Numbered from the stretch's first letter, positions 15,285 through 26,924 are shown. The stretch: DNA of 64,000 nucleotides from Azospirillum sp. TSO35-2 (GCF_003116095.1 NZ_LGRA01000021.1:2180226-2244225), one strand, 5' to 3'. The notes: generated from the sequence alone by a model not told the origin. Translations and numbers: made by a program.

Positions 15285-15979
15285 CGCCGCACATCCCCCT
15301 GCCGCTGCGGCTCGGCCCCGTTCAGGTCGGCGAGGATCGTCTCGCCGCCGATGGCGGTCTGGCCGACGCACACCAGCGGGGCGACGCCGTCGGGCAGGTA
15401 GATGTCGGTGCGGCTGCCGAAGCGGATCAGGCCGAAGCGCTCGCCCGCCTTCACCTCCTGCCCCGCCTTGGTCCACCACAGGATGCGGCGCGCCACCAGC
15501 CCGGCGATCTGGACATAGGCGATCTCGCGCCCGTCGGGCAGGCGCTGGCGGAAGGCCATGCGCTCATTCTCGTCGCTGGCCTTGTCCAGGGCGGCGTTGA
15601 CGAAGGTCCCCTTGTGGTATTCCGCCGCCAGGATGGTGCCGTCCGCCGGCACGCGGTTGACGTGGACGTTGAAGACGTTGAGGAACACGCTGATCCGGGT
15701 CAGCGGCTGCTCGCCCATGCCCAGTTCCTTCGGCGGCACCGCCGGGACGATCATGGTGACGCGCCCGTCGGCCGGGCTGACCAGCAGGCCGGGCCGGGTC
15801 GGCGTCACCCGGTCGGGATCGCGGAAGAAGTAGGCGCACCACAGGGTCAGCACCAGCCCGAGCCAGCCGAGCGGCGTCCAGACGGCCAGACCAAGGATCA
15901 GGGAGACCACGGCGAATCCGGCGATGAAGGGCCAGCCGGCACGGTGGATGGGGACGACGACGGTATCGATGGCGGACAT
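15281..15979 (-). CDS. psd: Phosphatidylserine decarboxylase proenzyme, short type
   Basis: A 232-residue proenzyme that decarboxylates phosphatidylserine to phosphatidylethanolamine. Two hydrophobic stretches near the N-terminus (about 15-35 and 37-52) anchor it in the membrane. ISVFLNVFNVHVNRVP is the family core. The self-cleavage site is G188-S189 in RFGSRTD, where Ser becomes the pyruvoyl group. First gene of a psd-pssA operon. ATG at 15979 is preceded by AGGCG; an upstream in-frame ATG at 16135 lacks family similarity. Confidence 0.96.
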   Translation of the reverse strand: MSAIDTVVVPIHRAGWPFIAGFAVVSLILGLAVWTPLGWLGLVLTLWCAYFFRDPDRVTPTRPGLLVSPADGRVTMIVPAVPPKELGMGEQPLTRISVFLNVFNVHVNRVPADGTILAAEYHKGTFVNAALDKASDENERMAFRQRLPDGREIAYVQIAGLVARRILWWTKAGQEVKAGERFGLIRFGSRTDIYLPDGVAPLVCVGQTAIGGETILADLNGAEPQRQGDVRR

Positions 15980-16109
15980 CGCCTGCTTTCTTTGCTTTTT
16001 CTGCCGAATGCGAACAGCCATTCTAGACGGCCGTTCCGAGCCTTTACAGAATTTTAGCAGCGAAGGGCCATGCTGACCGTCCGTCGTCCCTGAAGCCGAG
16101 CGCACCGCC

Positions 16110-16568
16110 TTGTCCGTTCCCGATCTGAACACCATTCAATCGCTGGCCGTGGTTCCGGACGGCGCCCTTCCGATCACACCCGATTCGATCGTGATGACGC
16201 CGGAAGGCGTGCTGGGCATCGCCAAGCCGCCGAAGCCGTGCAAGCTGACCTTCATGGCCGACGGCCTGCCCTTCAACATCGCCGTCCGGCACGAGGGCGA
16301 CGGGTCGGTCTGCCAGATCTGGGCCGACCTCGGCCATGTGCCCTACACGGCGCAGGCACCGGAACGCCGCCGCGCCCTGCTGGCGGTGCTGCGCGGGATC
16401 GAGGGGCTGCCGAACGTCCGCTTCATCGTCCAGGGCGGCCAGAAGATCATCCTGTTCTCGGAAATCACCTTGGAACACCACGCCTCGCCCGAGGATCTGT
16501 TCCATCAGACCATCCTGGTCCTGCAGGAGGCCCGCCCCTTCCTGCGCCTGCTCGCCGAGTATCTGTAG
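16110..16568 (+). CDS. Conserved hypothetical protein, possibly YbjN-like
   Basis: 152 residues, no signal peptide or membrane segment. The frame begins with TTG at 16110; no ATG or strong ribosome site is seen, so the start is uncertain. The middle alternates strands and helices (CKLTFMADGLPFNIAV, VCQIWADLGHVPYTA, ERRRALLAVLRGIEGLPNVRFIV), and the end is a helix (LFHQTILVLQEARPFLRLL). The fold order recalls the YbjN / type III chaperone-like group, but no diagnostic motif is present. Divergent from psd. Confidence 0.6.
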   Translation: MSVPDLNTIQSLAVVPDGALPITPDSIVMTPEGVLGIAKPPKPCKLTFMADGLPFNIAVRHEGDGSVCQIWADLGHVPYTAQAPERRRALLAVLRGIEGLPNVRFIVQGGQKIILFSEITLEHHASPEDLFHQTILVLQEARPFLRLLAEYL

Positions 16569-16581
16569 GCACGGACGGCGT

Positions 16582-17022
16582 TCAGGCGTCGGGCCAGAAC
16601 GACTCGCTCATCATTTCGGCGAAGCTCCAGGGGCACTGGGCGGGAAATGCAGCCTCGTCGAATCCGGTTTCGGCGGCGGCGTCGCGTCGCGCCAAACGGT
16701 AGGCGTCGGCAACGGCCTCCCCCAGCCTGGATTTCAGGCTCGGATTGTCGCGCAGATGGGTGTCGAGTTCGTCGCGCGCGTTGGCAATGGACAAGCGCCA
16801 GGAATTCCCACGCCGCGACGGTTGATGCTCCCACTTCAGCAGATGATGAAGGAGCACACGAAGCCGGCTGACCAACTCCCGCTTCTCGGTCTTGCCCATG
16901 CTCTCGATCTCCTCGGCGATATGCTCGATGTCGGCCGCATCGAGCTTGCCGGCCCGCAGGAGGGCCGCCTGTTCGTTCGCCCAGGCGTAGAAGTCGCGGT
17001 CGTAAAGGCTGCTGCCATCCAT
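16582..17022 (-). CDS. DUF29 family protein
   Basis: 146 residues matching the DUF29 pattern: LYDRDFYAWANEQAALLRAG, then DIEHIAEEIESMGKTEKREL, LLHHLLKWEHQP, and a C-terminal CPWSFAEMM. Wholly helical and cytoplasmic. The family is abundant in cyanobacteria and alphaproteobacteria and of unknown function. ATG at 17022 has a GGAGG site upstream; an in-frame ATG at 17085 would add 21 unrelated residues. Lies 73 bases beyond the stop of the BMP binding-protein gene, on the same strand. Confidence 0.88.
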   Translation of the reverse strand: MDGSSLYDRDFYAWANEQAALLRAGKLDAADIEHIAEEIESMGKTEKRELVSRLRVLLHHLLKWEHQPSRRGNSWRLSIANARDELDTHLRDNPSLKSRLGEAVADAYRLARRDAAAETGFDEAAFPAQCPWSFAEMMSESFWPDA

Positions 17023-17095
17023 CGCCCACCTCCACCACAGCGCCGTGGCGCGGGTCGGGCCGGAGACACTCCCCGGCCCGCCCACCCGGCGGTCC

Positions 17096-18190
17096 TTACT
17101 TCGGAACCTTGCCCTGCACGCCCTCGACGTACCAGTCCATCTTCAGGATCTGTTCGTCGGTGGCGGTCTTGCCTTCCGGAATCACCACCTTGCCGGCCTG
17201 GTCCTTGACCGGGCCCTGGAAGGAGTGGCGCTTGCCGGAGATGATGTCGGCCTTGATCTGGTCGGCCAGCTTGATGACGTCCGCCGGGATCGCCGGGTTG
17301 TAGGGCGCCAGTTCGACCATGCCGGTGCTCATGCCGCCCCAGGTGTCGATCGGCTTCCAGCTGCCGTCCAGCACCGCCTTGACGCGGTCGACGTAATAGC
17401 CGTTCCAGTCCTCGACGATCGCGGTCAGGTGCGACTTCGGACCGAAGCGGGTCATGTCCGACGACTGGCCGACCGACCACAGCCCACGCTCCTGCGCGGT
17501 CTGGATCGGGGCCGGGCTGTCGGTGTGCTGGACGATAATGTCGGCACCCTGGTCGGCCAGAGCCTTGGCGGCCTCGGCTTCCTTGCCGGGGTCGTACCAG
17601 CTGTTGACCCAGACGACGCGGACCTCGGCCTTCGGGTTCTGCTCGCGCAGCGCGATGGTGAAGGCGTTGATGCCGCTGACCACCTCGGGAATCGGGTAGG
17701 AGCCGATGTAGCCGATGATGTTCGACTTGGTCATCTTGCCGGCGATGGCGCCGACCACGGTACGCGCCTCGTAGAAGCGGCCCGAATAGGTGGCGACGTT
17801 CTCGGCGCGCTTGTAGCCGGTGGCGTGCTCGAACTTCACCTCGGGGTGGCGCTTGGCCACCTTCAGCGTCGGGTTCATGAAACCGAAGGAGGTGGTGAAG
17901 ATCAGCTTGTGGCCGCTGGCCGCCAGCTGCTCGATCACGCGCTCGGCGTCGGCGCCTTCCGGCACATTCTCGACGAAGGTGGTGGTGACCTTGTCGCCCA
18001 GCGCCTTCTCGACGGCCAGACGGCCCTGGTCGTGCTGGTAGCTGTAGCCGTGGTCGCTGATCGGGCCGACATAGACGAAGCCGACCTTCAGCTTGTCCTG
18101 GGCGTGGGCCGGACCGGCTCCCACGCTCAGCGCGACCGCGGCGGCGCCGGCCAGACCCAGCAGCGTCTTGCCCATCGTCCTTCTGTTCAC
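17096..18190 (-). CDS. BMP-family ABC transporter substrate-binding protein
   Basis: A 364-residue periplasmic protein of the Bmp/Med (basic membrane protein, PnrA-like) family. The signal peptide ends near GAGPAHA, and the mature part starts QDKLKVGFVYVGPISDHGYSYQHD, with GY and HD typical of the family. These proteins bind purine nucleosides or related bases. I prefer GTG at 18190 because AAGGAG lies 7 bases upstream and the extra MNRRT gives a basic signal-peptide head; ATG at 18175 is the alternative. Last gene of a four-gene importer operon running ATPase, permease, permease, binding protein. Confidence 0.93.
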   Translation of the reverse strand: MNRRTMGKTLLGLAGAAAVALSVGAGPAHAQDKLKVGFVYVGPISDHGYSYQHDQGRLAVEKALGDKVTTTFVENVPEGADAERVIEQLAASGHKLIFTTSFGFMNPTLKVAKRHPEVKFEHATGYKRAENVATYSGRFYEARTVVGAIAGKMTKSNIIGYIGSYPIPEVVSGINAFTIALREQNPKAEVRVVWVNSWYDPGKEAEAAKALADQGADIIVQHTDSPAPIQTAQERGLWSVGQSSDMTRFGPKSHLTAIVEDWNGYYVDRVKAVLDGSWKPIDTWGGMSTGMVELAPYNPAIPADVIKLADQIKADIISGKRHSFQGPVKDQAGKVVIPEGKTATDEQILKMDWYVEGVQGKVPK

Positions 18191-18255
18191 GGCGGAACTC
18201 CTTGCTCTTCGGTGTCTTTTGATAGGAGGGTTTGTTTCGGTTTCAGAACGACGCG

Positions 18256-19185
18256 TCAAGCATCGGGATGAAACAGTTTTCCCAGACAGGCCGGCGCGTT
18301 CAGGCGGATGCGGGCGACGTCCCGCGAGATCATCACCAGGACCAAGACGGTAGCCAGATACGGCAGCATCGACAAGAGCTGCGACGGCACGTCGATTCCC
18401 ATGCCCTGCACGTGCAGTTGCAGGATGGTGACGCCGCCGAACAGCCAGGCGCCCAGCATGACGCGCACCGGCTTCCAGGTGGCGAAGACGACCAGCGCCA
18501 GCGCGATCCAGCCGCGGCCCGAGGTCATGTTCTCCGCCCACATCGGCGTGTAGTCCATCGACAGGAAGGCGCCGCCCAACCCGGCCATGGCGCCGCCGAA
18601 CATCACCGCCAGGAAGCGGATGCGCAGCACCTTGTAGCCCAGCGCGTGGGCCGCGGTGTGGTTCTCGCCCACCGCGCGCAGGACCAGCCCGGCGCGGCTG
18701 CGGTAGAGGAACAGATGGACCAGCGGCACCGCGGCGATCGCCAGATAGACCATGACGTCCTGGCCGAACAGCGCCTGCCCCACCACCGGCAGGTCGCTCA
18801 GGCCGGGGATGTTCAGCTTGGGCAGCCCTTCCAGCGGGATGCCGACGAAGCCCTGGCCGATCAGCGCCGACAGCCCGACGCCGAACAGCGTCAGCGCCAG
18901 CCCGGTTGCCACCTGGTTGGCCAGCAGGAACAGGGTCAGCACGGCGAACAGCGACCCGGTCGCCGCCCCGGCCAGCGCCGCCACGACGAAGCCGGCGGTG
19001 GCGCTGCCGGTCTGGACCGTCACGGCAAAGCCGCAGACGGCGCCGACCAGCATCATGCCCTCCACCCCCAGGTTGAGGACGCCCGACTTTTCCACCACCA
19101 GTTCGCCGAGCGCGGCGAACAGCAGCGGCGTCGCCGCCGCGAACATGGCGGCGAGGATCGAGCCGACCACGGCGAAATCGCTCAT
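18256..19185 (-). CDS. ABC transporter permease (BMP/nucleoside importer), second subunit
   Basis: 309 residues, about eight to nine membrane segments, matching the YufQ/NupQ type of permease (BPD_transp_2): GVLNLGVEGMMLVGAVCGF, NQVATGLALTLFGVGLSALIGQGFVG, and the coupling block RSRAGLVLRAVGENHTAAHALGY. Forms the channel together with the product of 19182-20258, with which it overlaps by 4 bases. The substrate is inferred from the binding protein as a nucleoside or purine. Confidence 0.93.
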   Translation of the reverse strand: MSDFAVVGSILAAMFAAATPLLFAALGELVVEKSGVLNLGVEGMMLVGAVCGFAVTVQTGSATAGFVVAALAGAATGSLFAVLTLFLLANQVATGLALTLFGVGLSALIGQGFVGIPLEGLPKLNIPGLSDLPVVGQALFGQDVMVYLAIAAVPLVHLFLYRSRAGLVLRAVGENHTAAHALGYKVLRIRFLAVMFGGAMAGLGGAFLSMDYTPMWAENMTSGRGWIALALVVFATWKPVRVMLGAWLFGGVTILQLHVQGMGIDVPSQLLSMLPYLATVLVLVMISRDVARIRLNAPACLGKLFHPDA

Positions 19186-20258
19186 GCCACCACCCTCCGC
19201 GCCCCGAAGCGGATCCGGTAGCGGATCAGCACGTCGCTCGCCAGCAGGAAGAACAGCAGCATGCCCTGGAACACTCCGGTGATGGCCTTGGGCAGGCCCA
19301 TGGCGATCTGCGCCGCCTCGCCGCCGATGAAGGACAGCGCCATCAGCAGCGCCGCCAGCAGGATGCCGACCGGGTGCAGCCGGCCGAGGAAGGCGACGAT
19401 GATCGCGGTGTAGCCGTAGCCGGGCGAGATGCTGGGGGTGATCTGGCCGATCGGGCCGGCGACCTCGCCCATACCGGCGATGCCGGCCAGCGCGCCCGAC
19501 AGCAGCAGCGCCAGCCAGACGATGCGCTTCTGGTCGAAGCCGGCGTAGCCGGCGGCGGCCGGGGTCAGGCCGATGACCTTGATCTGGAAGCCGACGAAGG
19601 TCCGCGCGATCAGCAGCCAGCCGCCGGCCACCGCCAGCAGCGCGAACAGCCCGCCGAGATGGACGCGGGTGCCGGCCCACAGGATCGGCATGACCGCGTC
19701 CGACTCGAACAGCCGCGATTCGGGAAAGGCGAAGCCGTCGGGGTCGCGGAACGGCCCATGGACCAGATAGTTCAGCAGCAGCAGCGCGACGTAGTTCAGC
19801 ATCAGGCTGGTCAGGATCTCGCTGGCGTTGAAGCGCAGCCGCAGCCACGCCGGCACCGCCGCCCAGGCCGCGCCGCCGATCGCCCCGCCGATCACCATCA
19901 GCGGCAGCAGCCACCAGCCGCCGTCGCCGTAGAAGGCCAGCGCCAGCCCGCCGCCGGTGATGGCGCCCATGGTCAGCTGCCCTTCGGCGCCGATGTTCCA
20001 GACGTTGGCGCGGAAGCCAATGGCCAGCCCGACGGCGCACAGCACCAGCGGCGTCGCCTTGACGATCAGCTCGCCGATGCCGCGCTGGGTGGTGATCGGC
20101 GCGATGAAGAAGGCGTGGAGCGCCTTCAGCGGGTCGAATCCCATGGCCAGGAACAGGATGAAGCCGCTGAGCAGGGTCAGCGCCACCGCCAGCAGCGGCG
20201 TGGCGTAGACCATGGTCTTCGACGCCTGCCCGCGCGGTTCGAGACGGAGGAGGCTCAT
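19182..20258 (-). CDS. ABC transporter permease (BMP/nucleoside importer), first subunit
   Basis: 358 residues of the YufP/NupP type. The first hydrophobic segment is at about 17-39, followed by RGIGELIVKATPLVLCAVGLA, NVWNIGAEGQLTMGAI and SEILTSLMLNYVALLLLNYLV. The coupling region is TFVGFQIKVIGLTPAAAGYAGF. Pairs with the next gene. A 109-base palindromic repeat lies in the 135-base gap to the upstream ATPase gene and may tune expression of downstream genes. Confidence 0.93.
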   Translation of the reverse strand: MSLLRLEPRGQASKTMVYATPLLAVALTLLSGFILFLAMGFDPLKALHAFFIAPITTQRGIGELIVKATPLVLCAVGLAIGFRANVWNIGAEGQLTMGAITGGGLALAFYGDGGWWLLPLMVIGGAIGGAAWAAVPAWLRLRFNASEILTSLMLNYVALLLLNYLVHGPFRDPDGFAFPESRLFESDAVMPILWAGTRVHLGGLFALLAVAGGWLLIARTFVGFQIKVIGLTPAAAGYAGFDQKRIVWLALLLSGALAGIAGMGEVAGPIGQITPSISPGYGYTAIIVAFLGRLHPVGILLAALLMALSFIGGEAAQIAMGLPKAITGVFQGMLLFFLLASDVLIRYRIRFGARRVVA

Positions 20259-20274
20259 GCGGCGTCTCCATACA

Positions 20275-20383
20275 CCCCTTCTCCCCCCTGGGGAGAAGGT
20301 TGGGATGAGGGGGGTCGGCGCAGCCGACGACGTCCGGCGGGTGCATCCCCCTCACCCTGCCCTCTCCCCAGGGGGGAGAGGGG
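20275..20383. repeat. C/T-rich palindromic repeat inside the importer operon
   Basis: Inverted arms: CCCCTTCTCCCCCCTGGGGA at 20275, continuing to GATGAGGGGG, and its mirror CATCCCCCTCACCC running to CCCAGGGGGGAGAGGGG at the right end. The centre (about 20318-20340) has a smaller GTCGGC/GCCGAC palindrome. Same type of element as at 23859 and related to those at 4468 and 63679. It lies between the ATPase and first permease genes. Confidence 0.8.
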
Positions 20384-20393
20384 AAGAACGATG

Positions 20394-21971
<1,578 letters not shown>

Positions 21972-22225
21972 GGAGGAGCAATCCGGAAAAAGGTCAAACC
22001 TTCATGGCATTGCCAAAGCCGTGCCACCGCTACCAACAGAGTAATCCGCCGTAGCCACCGCCCGTCAACAGCCGATCCTCTGCCTAACCGGAATGCGTTT
22101 GCCGTTTTGGTCATCAGGCCCGGCCGACACCCCCCGCAACGCAGACCACCGCAGCGCAGCAGGCCCTTGCCAGCCGGGCCGATCCGCCCAACACTTTCGA
22201 AGAACAGGACGAGGCGGAGGCGAGA

Positions 22226-23140
22226 ATGGCGGCGGAATACGCGGTGCTGGACCAGCGGAGCGTGGTGGCGGTGGCGGGCGAGGACCGCAAGGCCTTCCTG
22301 CAGGGGCTGGTGTCCAACGACGTGCTGCGCGTCGCGGCCGACCGCGCCGGCTATGGGCTGTTCCTGACGCCGCAGGGCAAGTTCCTGCACGACTTCACCA
22401 TGGTTGAGTCAGGCAACGATTCGGACGCCGTCCTGCTGCTCGACCCCGAGACCGACCGGCGGGCCGACCTGCTGCGCCGGCTGAAGATGTACAAGCTGCG
22501 CTCCAGGATCGCGCTGGAGGACCGCGCTGAGCGGCTTCACGTCGTCGTCGCCTTCGGCGAGGGCGCGCTGGCGGCGCTGGGCCTGCCGGCCGAAGCGGGG
22601 GCCGCCCGGCCCTTCGGCGGCGGTGTCGCCTTCACCGACCCGCGCCTGCCCGGACTCGGCGCCCGCCTGTTCCTGCCCGCCGACGGCATCGCGGCGCTGG
22701 AGGCGGCCGGGCTGACGCCGCGCGACGCCGCCGACTGGGACCGGCTGCGGCTCGGCCTCGGCGTGCCGGACGGCAGCCGCGACCTGATCCCGGAAAAGTC
22801 GATCCCGCTGGAAAACCGGATGGACGCGCTGAACGCGATCTCCTGGGACAAGGGCTGTTACATGGGGCAGGAACTGACCGCCCGCACCAAGTACCGCGCC
22901 CTGATCAAGAAGAAGCTGTTCCCTGTGACATTCCTGGGGCCGGCGCCCGACGCCGGGACGCCGGTGACGGTGGAGGGCAAGGAGGCCGGCGAGATCCGCA
23001 GCGGCCGCGACGGCGCCGCGCTGGCGCTGCTGCGCCTGGAGGATTTCCAGCGCGCGATGGAGAACAAGCTGACGCTGCTGGCCGGCCCGGTGGCGGTCGC
23101 GCCACGGGCTCCGGACTGGGATCCCACCACGTCGGGGTAG
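22226..23140 (+). CDS. ygfZ: Folate-binding protein YgfZ (iron-sulfur cluster maintenance)
   Basis: 304 residues of the YgfZ/IBA57 family, related to GcvT. The signature is KGCYMGQE at 209-216, with the conserved Cys 211. The N-terminal part, AVLDQRSVVAVAGEDRKAFLQGLVSNDV, is typical. The protein uses tetrahydrofolate to help repair or assemble 4Fe-4S proteins. The ATG at 22226 lacks an obvious strong ribosome site but fits the family start. Divergent from the importer ATPase gene across 254 bases. Confidence 0.94.
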   Translation: MAAEYAVLDQRSVVAVAGEDRKAFLQGLVSNDVLRVAADRAGYGLFLTPQGKFLHDFTMVESGNDSDAVLLLDPETDRRADLLRRLKMYKLRSRIALEDRAERLHVVVAFGEGALAALGLPAEAGAARPFGGGVAFTDPRLPGLGARLFLPADGIAALEAAGLTPRDAADWDRLRLGLGVPDGSRDLIPEKSIPLENRMDALNAISWDKGCYMGQELTARTKYRALIKKKLFPVTFLGPAPDAGTPVTVEGKEAGEIRSGRDGAALALLRLEDFQRAMENKLTLLAGPVAVAPRAPDWDPTTSG

Positions 23141-23235
23141 TCCTTCACCGAAAGAATTCCCGGAAGGTGAGATCAAAAGGGCGTCACGGGTGTTGTTCCT
23201 GTTGTCTTTCGACACAACGACAAAGGAGCCACCCC

Positions 23236-23769
23236 ATGCGTCGCACCCTGATCGCCACCGCCGCCACGCTGGCCTTGCTGTCCGGCGCCGCCGTCGCGCA
23301 GACCACGTCGCCGACCGTGGGCAACCCGTCGTCCTCGACCTCCACCATGTCCAACACGGCGATGCCGGACAGCAAGGCCGGCAGCCCCACCGGCGGCCAG
23401 ATGGCCAGCGCCGACGAACTGATCGGCAAGAACGTCTACGGCCGCGACAACAACAAGATCGGCGAGGTCGAGGACGTCATCCTCGACGGCACCGGCAAGG
23501 CCAAGCAGTTGGTCATCAGCTCCGGCGGCTTCCTCGGCATCGGCGAGAAGCAGGTCGCGGTCGACTACACCGCCGCCAACTGGGACGCCCAGAACAACCG
23601 CCTGAACCTCGCCGGCATGAGCCGCGACGACGTGAAGTCGATGCCGGAGTTCAAGTACGACGACACCATGACGTCGCTGAACAAGCACCGGAAGTCGTCC
23701 ACCACCACCGAACCGGTGGCGCCGGGCGCCGCGCCGACCACGGGTTCGGGGAGCACCCCCGCGAAGTAA
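23236..23769 (+). CDS. Exported PRC-barrel domain protein
   Basis: 177 residues. Signal peptide MRRTLIATAATLALLSGAAVAQ, a Ser/Thr-rich linker, then a PRC-barrel (SADELIGKNVYGRDNNKIGEVEDVILDGTGKAKQLV and GGFLGIGEKQVAVDY), then a Thr/Pro-rich tail. Exported PRC-barrel proteins are common in Rhodospirillales and Rhizobiales; their role is not established. A strong AAAGGAG site precedes the ATG at 23236. A hairpin follows the stop. Confidence 0.88.
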   Translation: MRRTLIATAATLALLSGAAVAQTTSPTVGNPSSSTSTMSNTAMPDSKAGSPTGGQMASADELIGKNVYGRDNNKIGEVEDVILDGTGKAKQLVISSGGFLGIGEKQVAVDYTAANWDAQNNRLNLAGMSRDDVKSMPEFKYDDTMTSLNKHRKSSTTTEPVAPGAAPTTGSGSTPAK

Positions 23770-23784
23770 CACGCGGACGGTTCC

Positions 23785-23806
23785 GGGGGCGCTTCACGGC
23801 GCCCCC
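23785..23806 (+). terminator. GC-rich hairpin after PRC-barrel gene
   Basis: GGGGGCGC (23785-23792) pairs with GCGCCCCC (23799-23806) around a 6-base loop, 15 bases after the stop. No strong T tract follows (GTCCCGGTGTCATT). Likely the transcript end of the PRC-barrel gene. Confidence 0.6.
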
Positions 23807-23858
23807 GTCCCGGTGTCATTGCATTCGAGCCTGGGGCAGCCACGTTTGGCCGAGGGTG

Positions 23859-23884
23859 CCCTTCTCCCCACAAGGGGAGAGGGG
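23859..23884. repeat. Short C/T-rich palindrome between convergent genes
   Basis: CCCTTCTCCCC (23859-23869) and GGGGAGAGGGG (23874-23884) around ACAA, one G-T mismatch aside. A following GGGGTGCGCCCC forms a second small stem. Same sequence type as the arms of the 20275-20383 element, so it is probably a half-copy. It sits between the convergent PRC-barrel and atp12 genes and may stop transcription both ways. Confidence 0.65.
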
Positions 23885-23910
23885 CGCAAGAGGGGTGCGC
23901 CCCGCCCCGA

Positions 23911-24606
23911 TCACCCGCGCAGCAAATCCACGAAGCGCCGGCAGGCGTCGATCTCGGCGCGTACGTTCCGGCGGCGCTTGGTCGCCTCGGCGTCTTCGCC
24001 CCATTGCTCGATCTGGTAGGTTTCGTCCAGTTGCGAGACCTCGAACGCCTCCTCGGCGCTCAGCCGGCCTTCCAGCAGGGCCAGCGCGACGATGATCGAG
24101 CCGCACACCCCCGTCGCGGTCTGCAAGGCCGACAGGTACCAGTCGTCGGTCGCCTCCACCACACGGCGCAGCGCGACCAGCGCCTCGTCCGGCTGCGGCT
24201 TCGGCATCAGCCCGACACAGACGGTCAGCGGCGCGTCGTACTGCAGCGCCGCCCAGTCCAGCAACGGCTGCCACAGCCGGGCCTGTCGGTCGACCAGCGG
24301 CTGGGGATGGTCGGCGCGGTAGCACAGCAGGTCGGTGCCGGCGTAGGCGCTGACCGCCTCGACGATCTCCGCCCGCTTGGCCGGGATCAGGTCGACCGCG
24401 GTGCTGGAGAACTGCATCAGCGGCATCGAATGGGGATCGATCCGGTCGTCCTGCGCATTCCATTCGTCGGCCACGCCCTGGGCCAGCGTCCGGCTGGAGA
24501 AGACCAGCGGCGCCTTGGCCGGGCTGCGCACCGGACGGCCGTCCAGCTCGACCTGGAAGCCGCCGTCCGTTTCGCCGACGCCCGCGGCCTTGTAGAAACG
24601 CTTCAT
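23911..24606 (-). CDS. ATP12 family chaperone (F1-ATPase alpha-subunit assembly)
   Basis: 231 residues matching the alphaproteobacterial homologue of mitochondrial Atp12. Key blocks are KRFYKAAGVGETDGGFQVELDGRPVRSPAKAPL, DRIDPHSMPLMQFSSTAVD, YAGTDLLCYRADHPQPLV and the C-terminal DETYQIEQWGEDAEA. It is thought to bind the F1 alpha subunit during assembly of ATP synthase. Last gene of a crcB, rluA-family, HAD, atp12 operon with gaps of 7 bases or fewer, a common alphaproteobacterial order. Confidence 0.93.
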   Translation of the reverse strand: MKRFYKAAGVGETDGGFQVELDGRPVRSPAKAPLVFSSRTLAQGVADEWNAQDDRIDPHSMPLMQFSSTAVDLIPAKRAEIVEAVSAYAGTDLLCYRADHPQPLVDRQARLWQPLLDWAALQYDAPLTVCVGLMPKPQPDEALVALRRVVEATDDWYLSALQTATGVCGSIIVALALLEGRLSAEEAFEVSQLDETYQIEQWGEDAEATKRRRNVRAEIDACRRFVDLLRG

Positions 24607-24609
24607 CGC

Positions 24610-25314
24610 TTACCTTTCCAGCAATTCCAGCACCGCGTCGGCGACCTCGCGCCCGCGGTGGACGATGCGGTCGGCACCGGCCCGCTCCAGCTCCGGCACC
24701 GCGTGGTACCCCCAGGAAACGCCGACCGAGGCCACCCGCGCGTTGCGGGCCATCTGGATGTCGTAGGTGGTGTCGCCGATCACAACCGTCCCCGCCTCCG
24801 CGACGCCGGTTTCCGCCAGCGCGCGCTGGACCATGTGCGGGTTGGGCTTGCCCGGCCCGACGTCGGCGGTCTGCAGGGTGACGAAGCGGCCGGTCAGCCC
24901 ATGCCCCTTCAGCACCGCGTCCAGCCCGCGCCGCGACTTGCCGGTCGCCACGCCGAGCAGCACACCGGCCTCCTCCAGCGCCGCCAGCGTGTCGAGGATG
25001 CCGGGGAACAGCGGCTCGTCGACCTCGCCCCGGCTGCGGCTGGCGGCGAAGGCGCGCTTGTAGCTCTCCGCCACCGCCACATGGTCGGCGGGGGCGAGCG
25101 ACGGTTGCAGCAGGGCCACCGCCTCAACCAGCGACAGGCCGACCATGCGCCGGACCTCCATCGGGTCGGGTTCGCCCAGCCCATGTTCGGCCCAGGCGGC
25201 GGTCATGGCGTCGATGATGGCGAACTGGCTGTCGACCAGCGTGCCGTCGCAGTCGAACAGCGCAAGGCGCAACGGGGCCGGTTGGGACGAAGCCGGACGG
25301 GACGGGAGGCTCAT
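24610..25314 (-). CDS. HAD-family hydrolase, phosphoglycolate phosphatase-like
   Basis: 234 residues. HAD motif I is LALFDCDGTLVDS (nucleophile D21, acid D23), motif II is GVATGKS, motif III lysine is in GPGKPNP, and motif IV is VVIGDTTYDIQMA. A cap domain lies between motifs I and II. Resembles Gph/PGP-type phosphatases; the real substrate is unknown. Three bases separate it from atp12 and seven from the pseudouridine synthase gene. Confidence 0.9.
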   Translation of the reverse strand: MSLPSRPASSQPAPLRLALFDCDGTLVDSQFAIIDAMTAAWAEHGLGEPDPMEVRRMVGLSLVEAVALLQPSLAPADHVAVAESYKRAFAASRSRGEVDEPLFPGILDTLAALEEAGVLLGVATGKSRRGLDAVLKGHGLTGRFVTLQTADVGPGKPNPHMVQRALAETGVAEAGTVVIGDTTYDIQMARNARVASVGVSWGYHAVPELERAGADRIVHRGREVADAVLELLER

Positions 25315-25321
25315 CGCGATG

Positions 25322-26406
<1,085 letters not shown>

Positions 26407-26407
<1 letters not shown>

Positions 26408-26808
26408 CAGATGGACACCGAAACAAGAGAACGCACGACCCACAGGCCGGCAAAGAAACCGATCACGCTCAACAGGACCGAGGCGAGGCAATAGCCCAGC
26501 GCCGCCGCCATCTCGTCCCGGCCGACCAGGACACCGATGTCCAGCGTGAAGGACGAGAAGGTGGTGAAGCCACCCAGCACGCCCACCATCAACAGCGCCC
26601 GCATCTCCGGCGAGGGCGTCCAGGTCAACACCGCCAGTTCCGACAGCACGCCCATGACCGTGCAGCCCAGCGCGTTGACGACGATGGTGCCGAAGGGAAA
26701 GCGTGTGCCCACCCACTGGCCGATCAGCATCAGCATCAGGTAGCGCACGACCGAACCGGTCGCACCGCCGACGGCGACGGCGAGCAGCGAAAGAGGGGAT
26801 GCGAGCAC
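26407..26808 (-). CDS. crcB: Fluoride channel CrcB/Fluc
   Basis: 133 residues, four membrane helices. Conserved blocks are GGATGSVVRYLM, FGTIVVNALGCTVMG (with the channel Asn) and GVLGGFTTFSSFTLD (with the phenylalanine box). It forms a dimeric fluoride exporter in the inner membrane. The start is GTG at 26808, with a GGAGG site 4 bases upstream; the frame continues upstream to an ATG at 26964 but that part is unlike the family. I see no fluoride riboswitch in the 116 bases upstream. First gene of the operon ending in atp12. Confidence 0.93.
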
Positions 26809-26924
26809 AGCGCCTCCGGACGCGGGATGGTGACGGGGGACCGTCGGGAACGGGTGAAGCGCCGGATTAGAGCCAGATTCCGGCGGACTTGTCACGCGGC
26901 GGACGCAGCGGCAGGATCGACGGG

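Noticed and set aside
26809..26924. Fluoride riboswitch upstream of crcB
   Set aside because: The short upstream region lacks the conserved pseudoknot sequence pattern that I would expect; crcB is expressed here from an ordinary short leader as far as can be seen.
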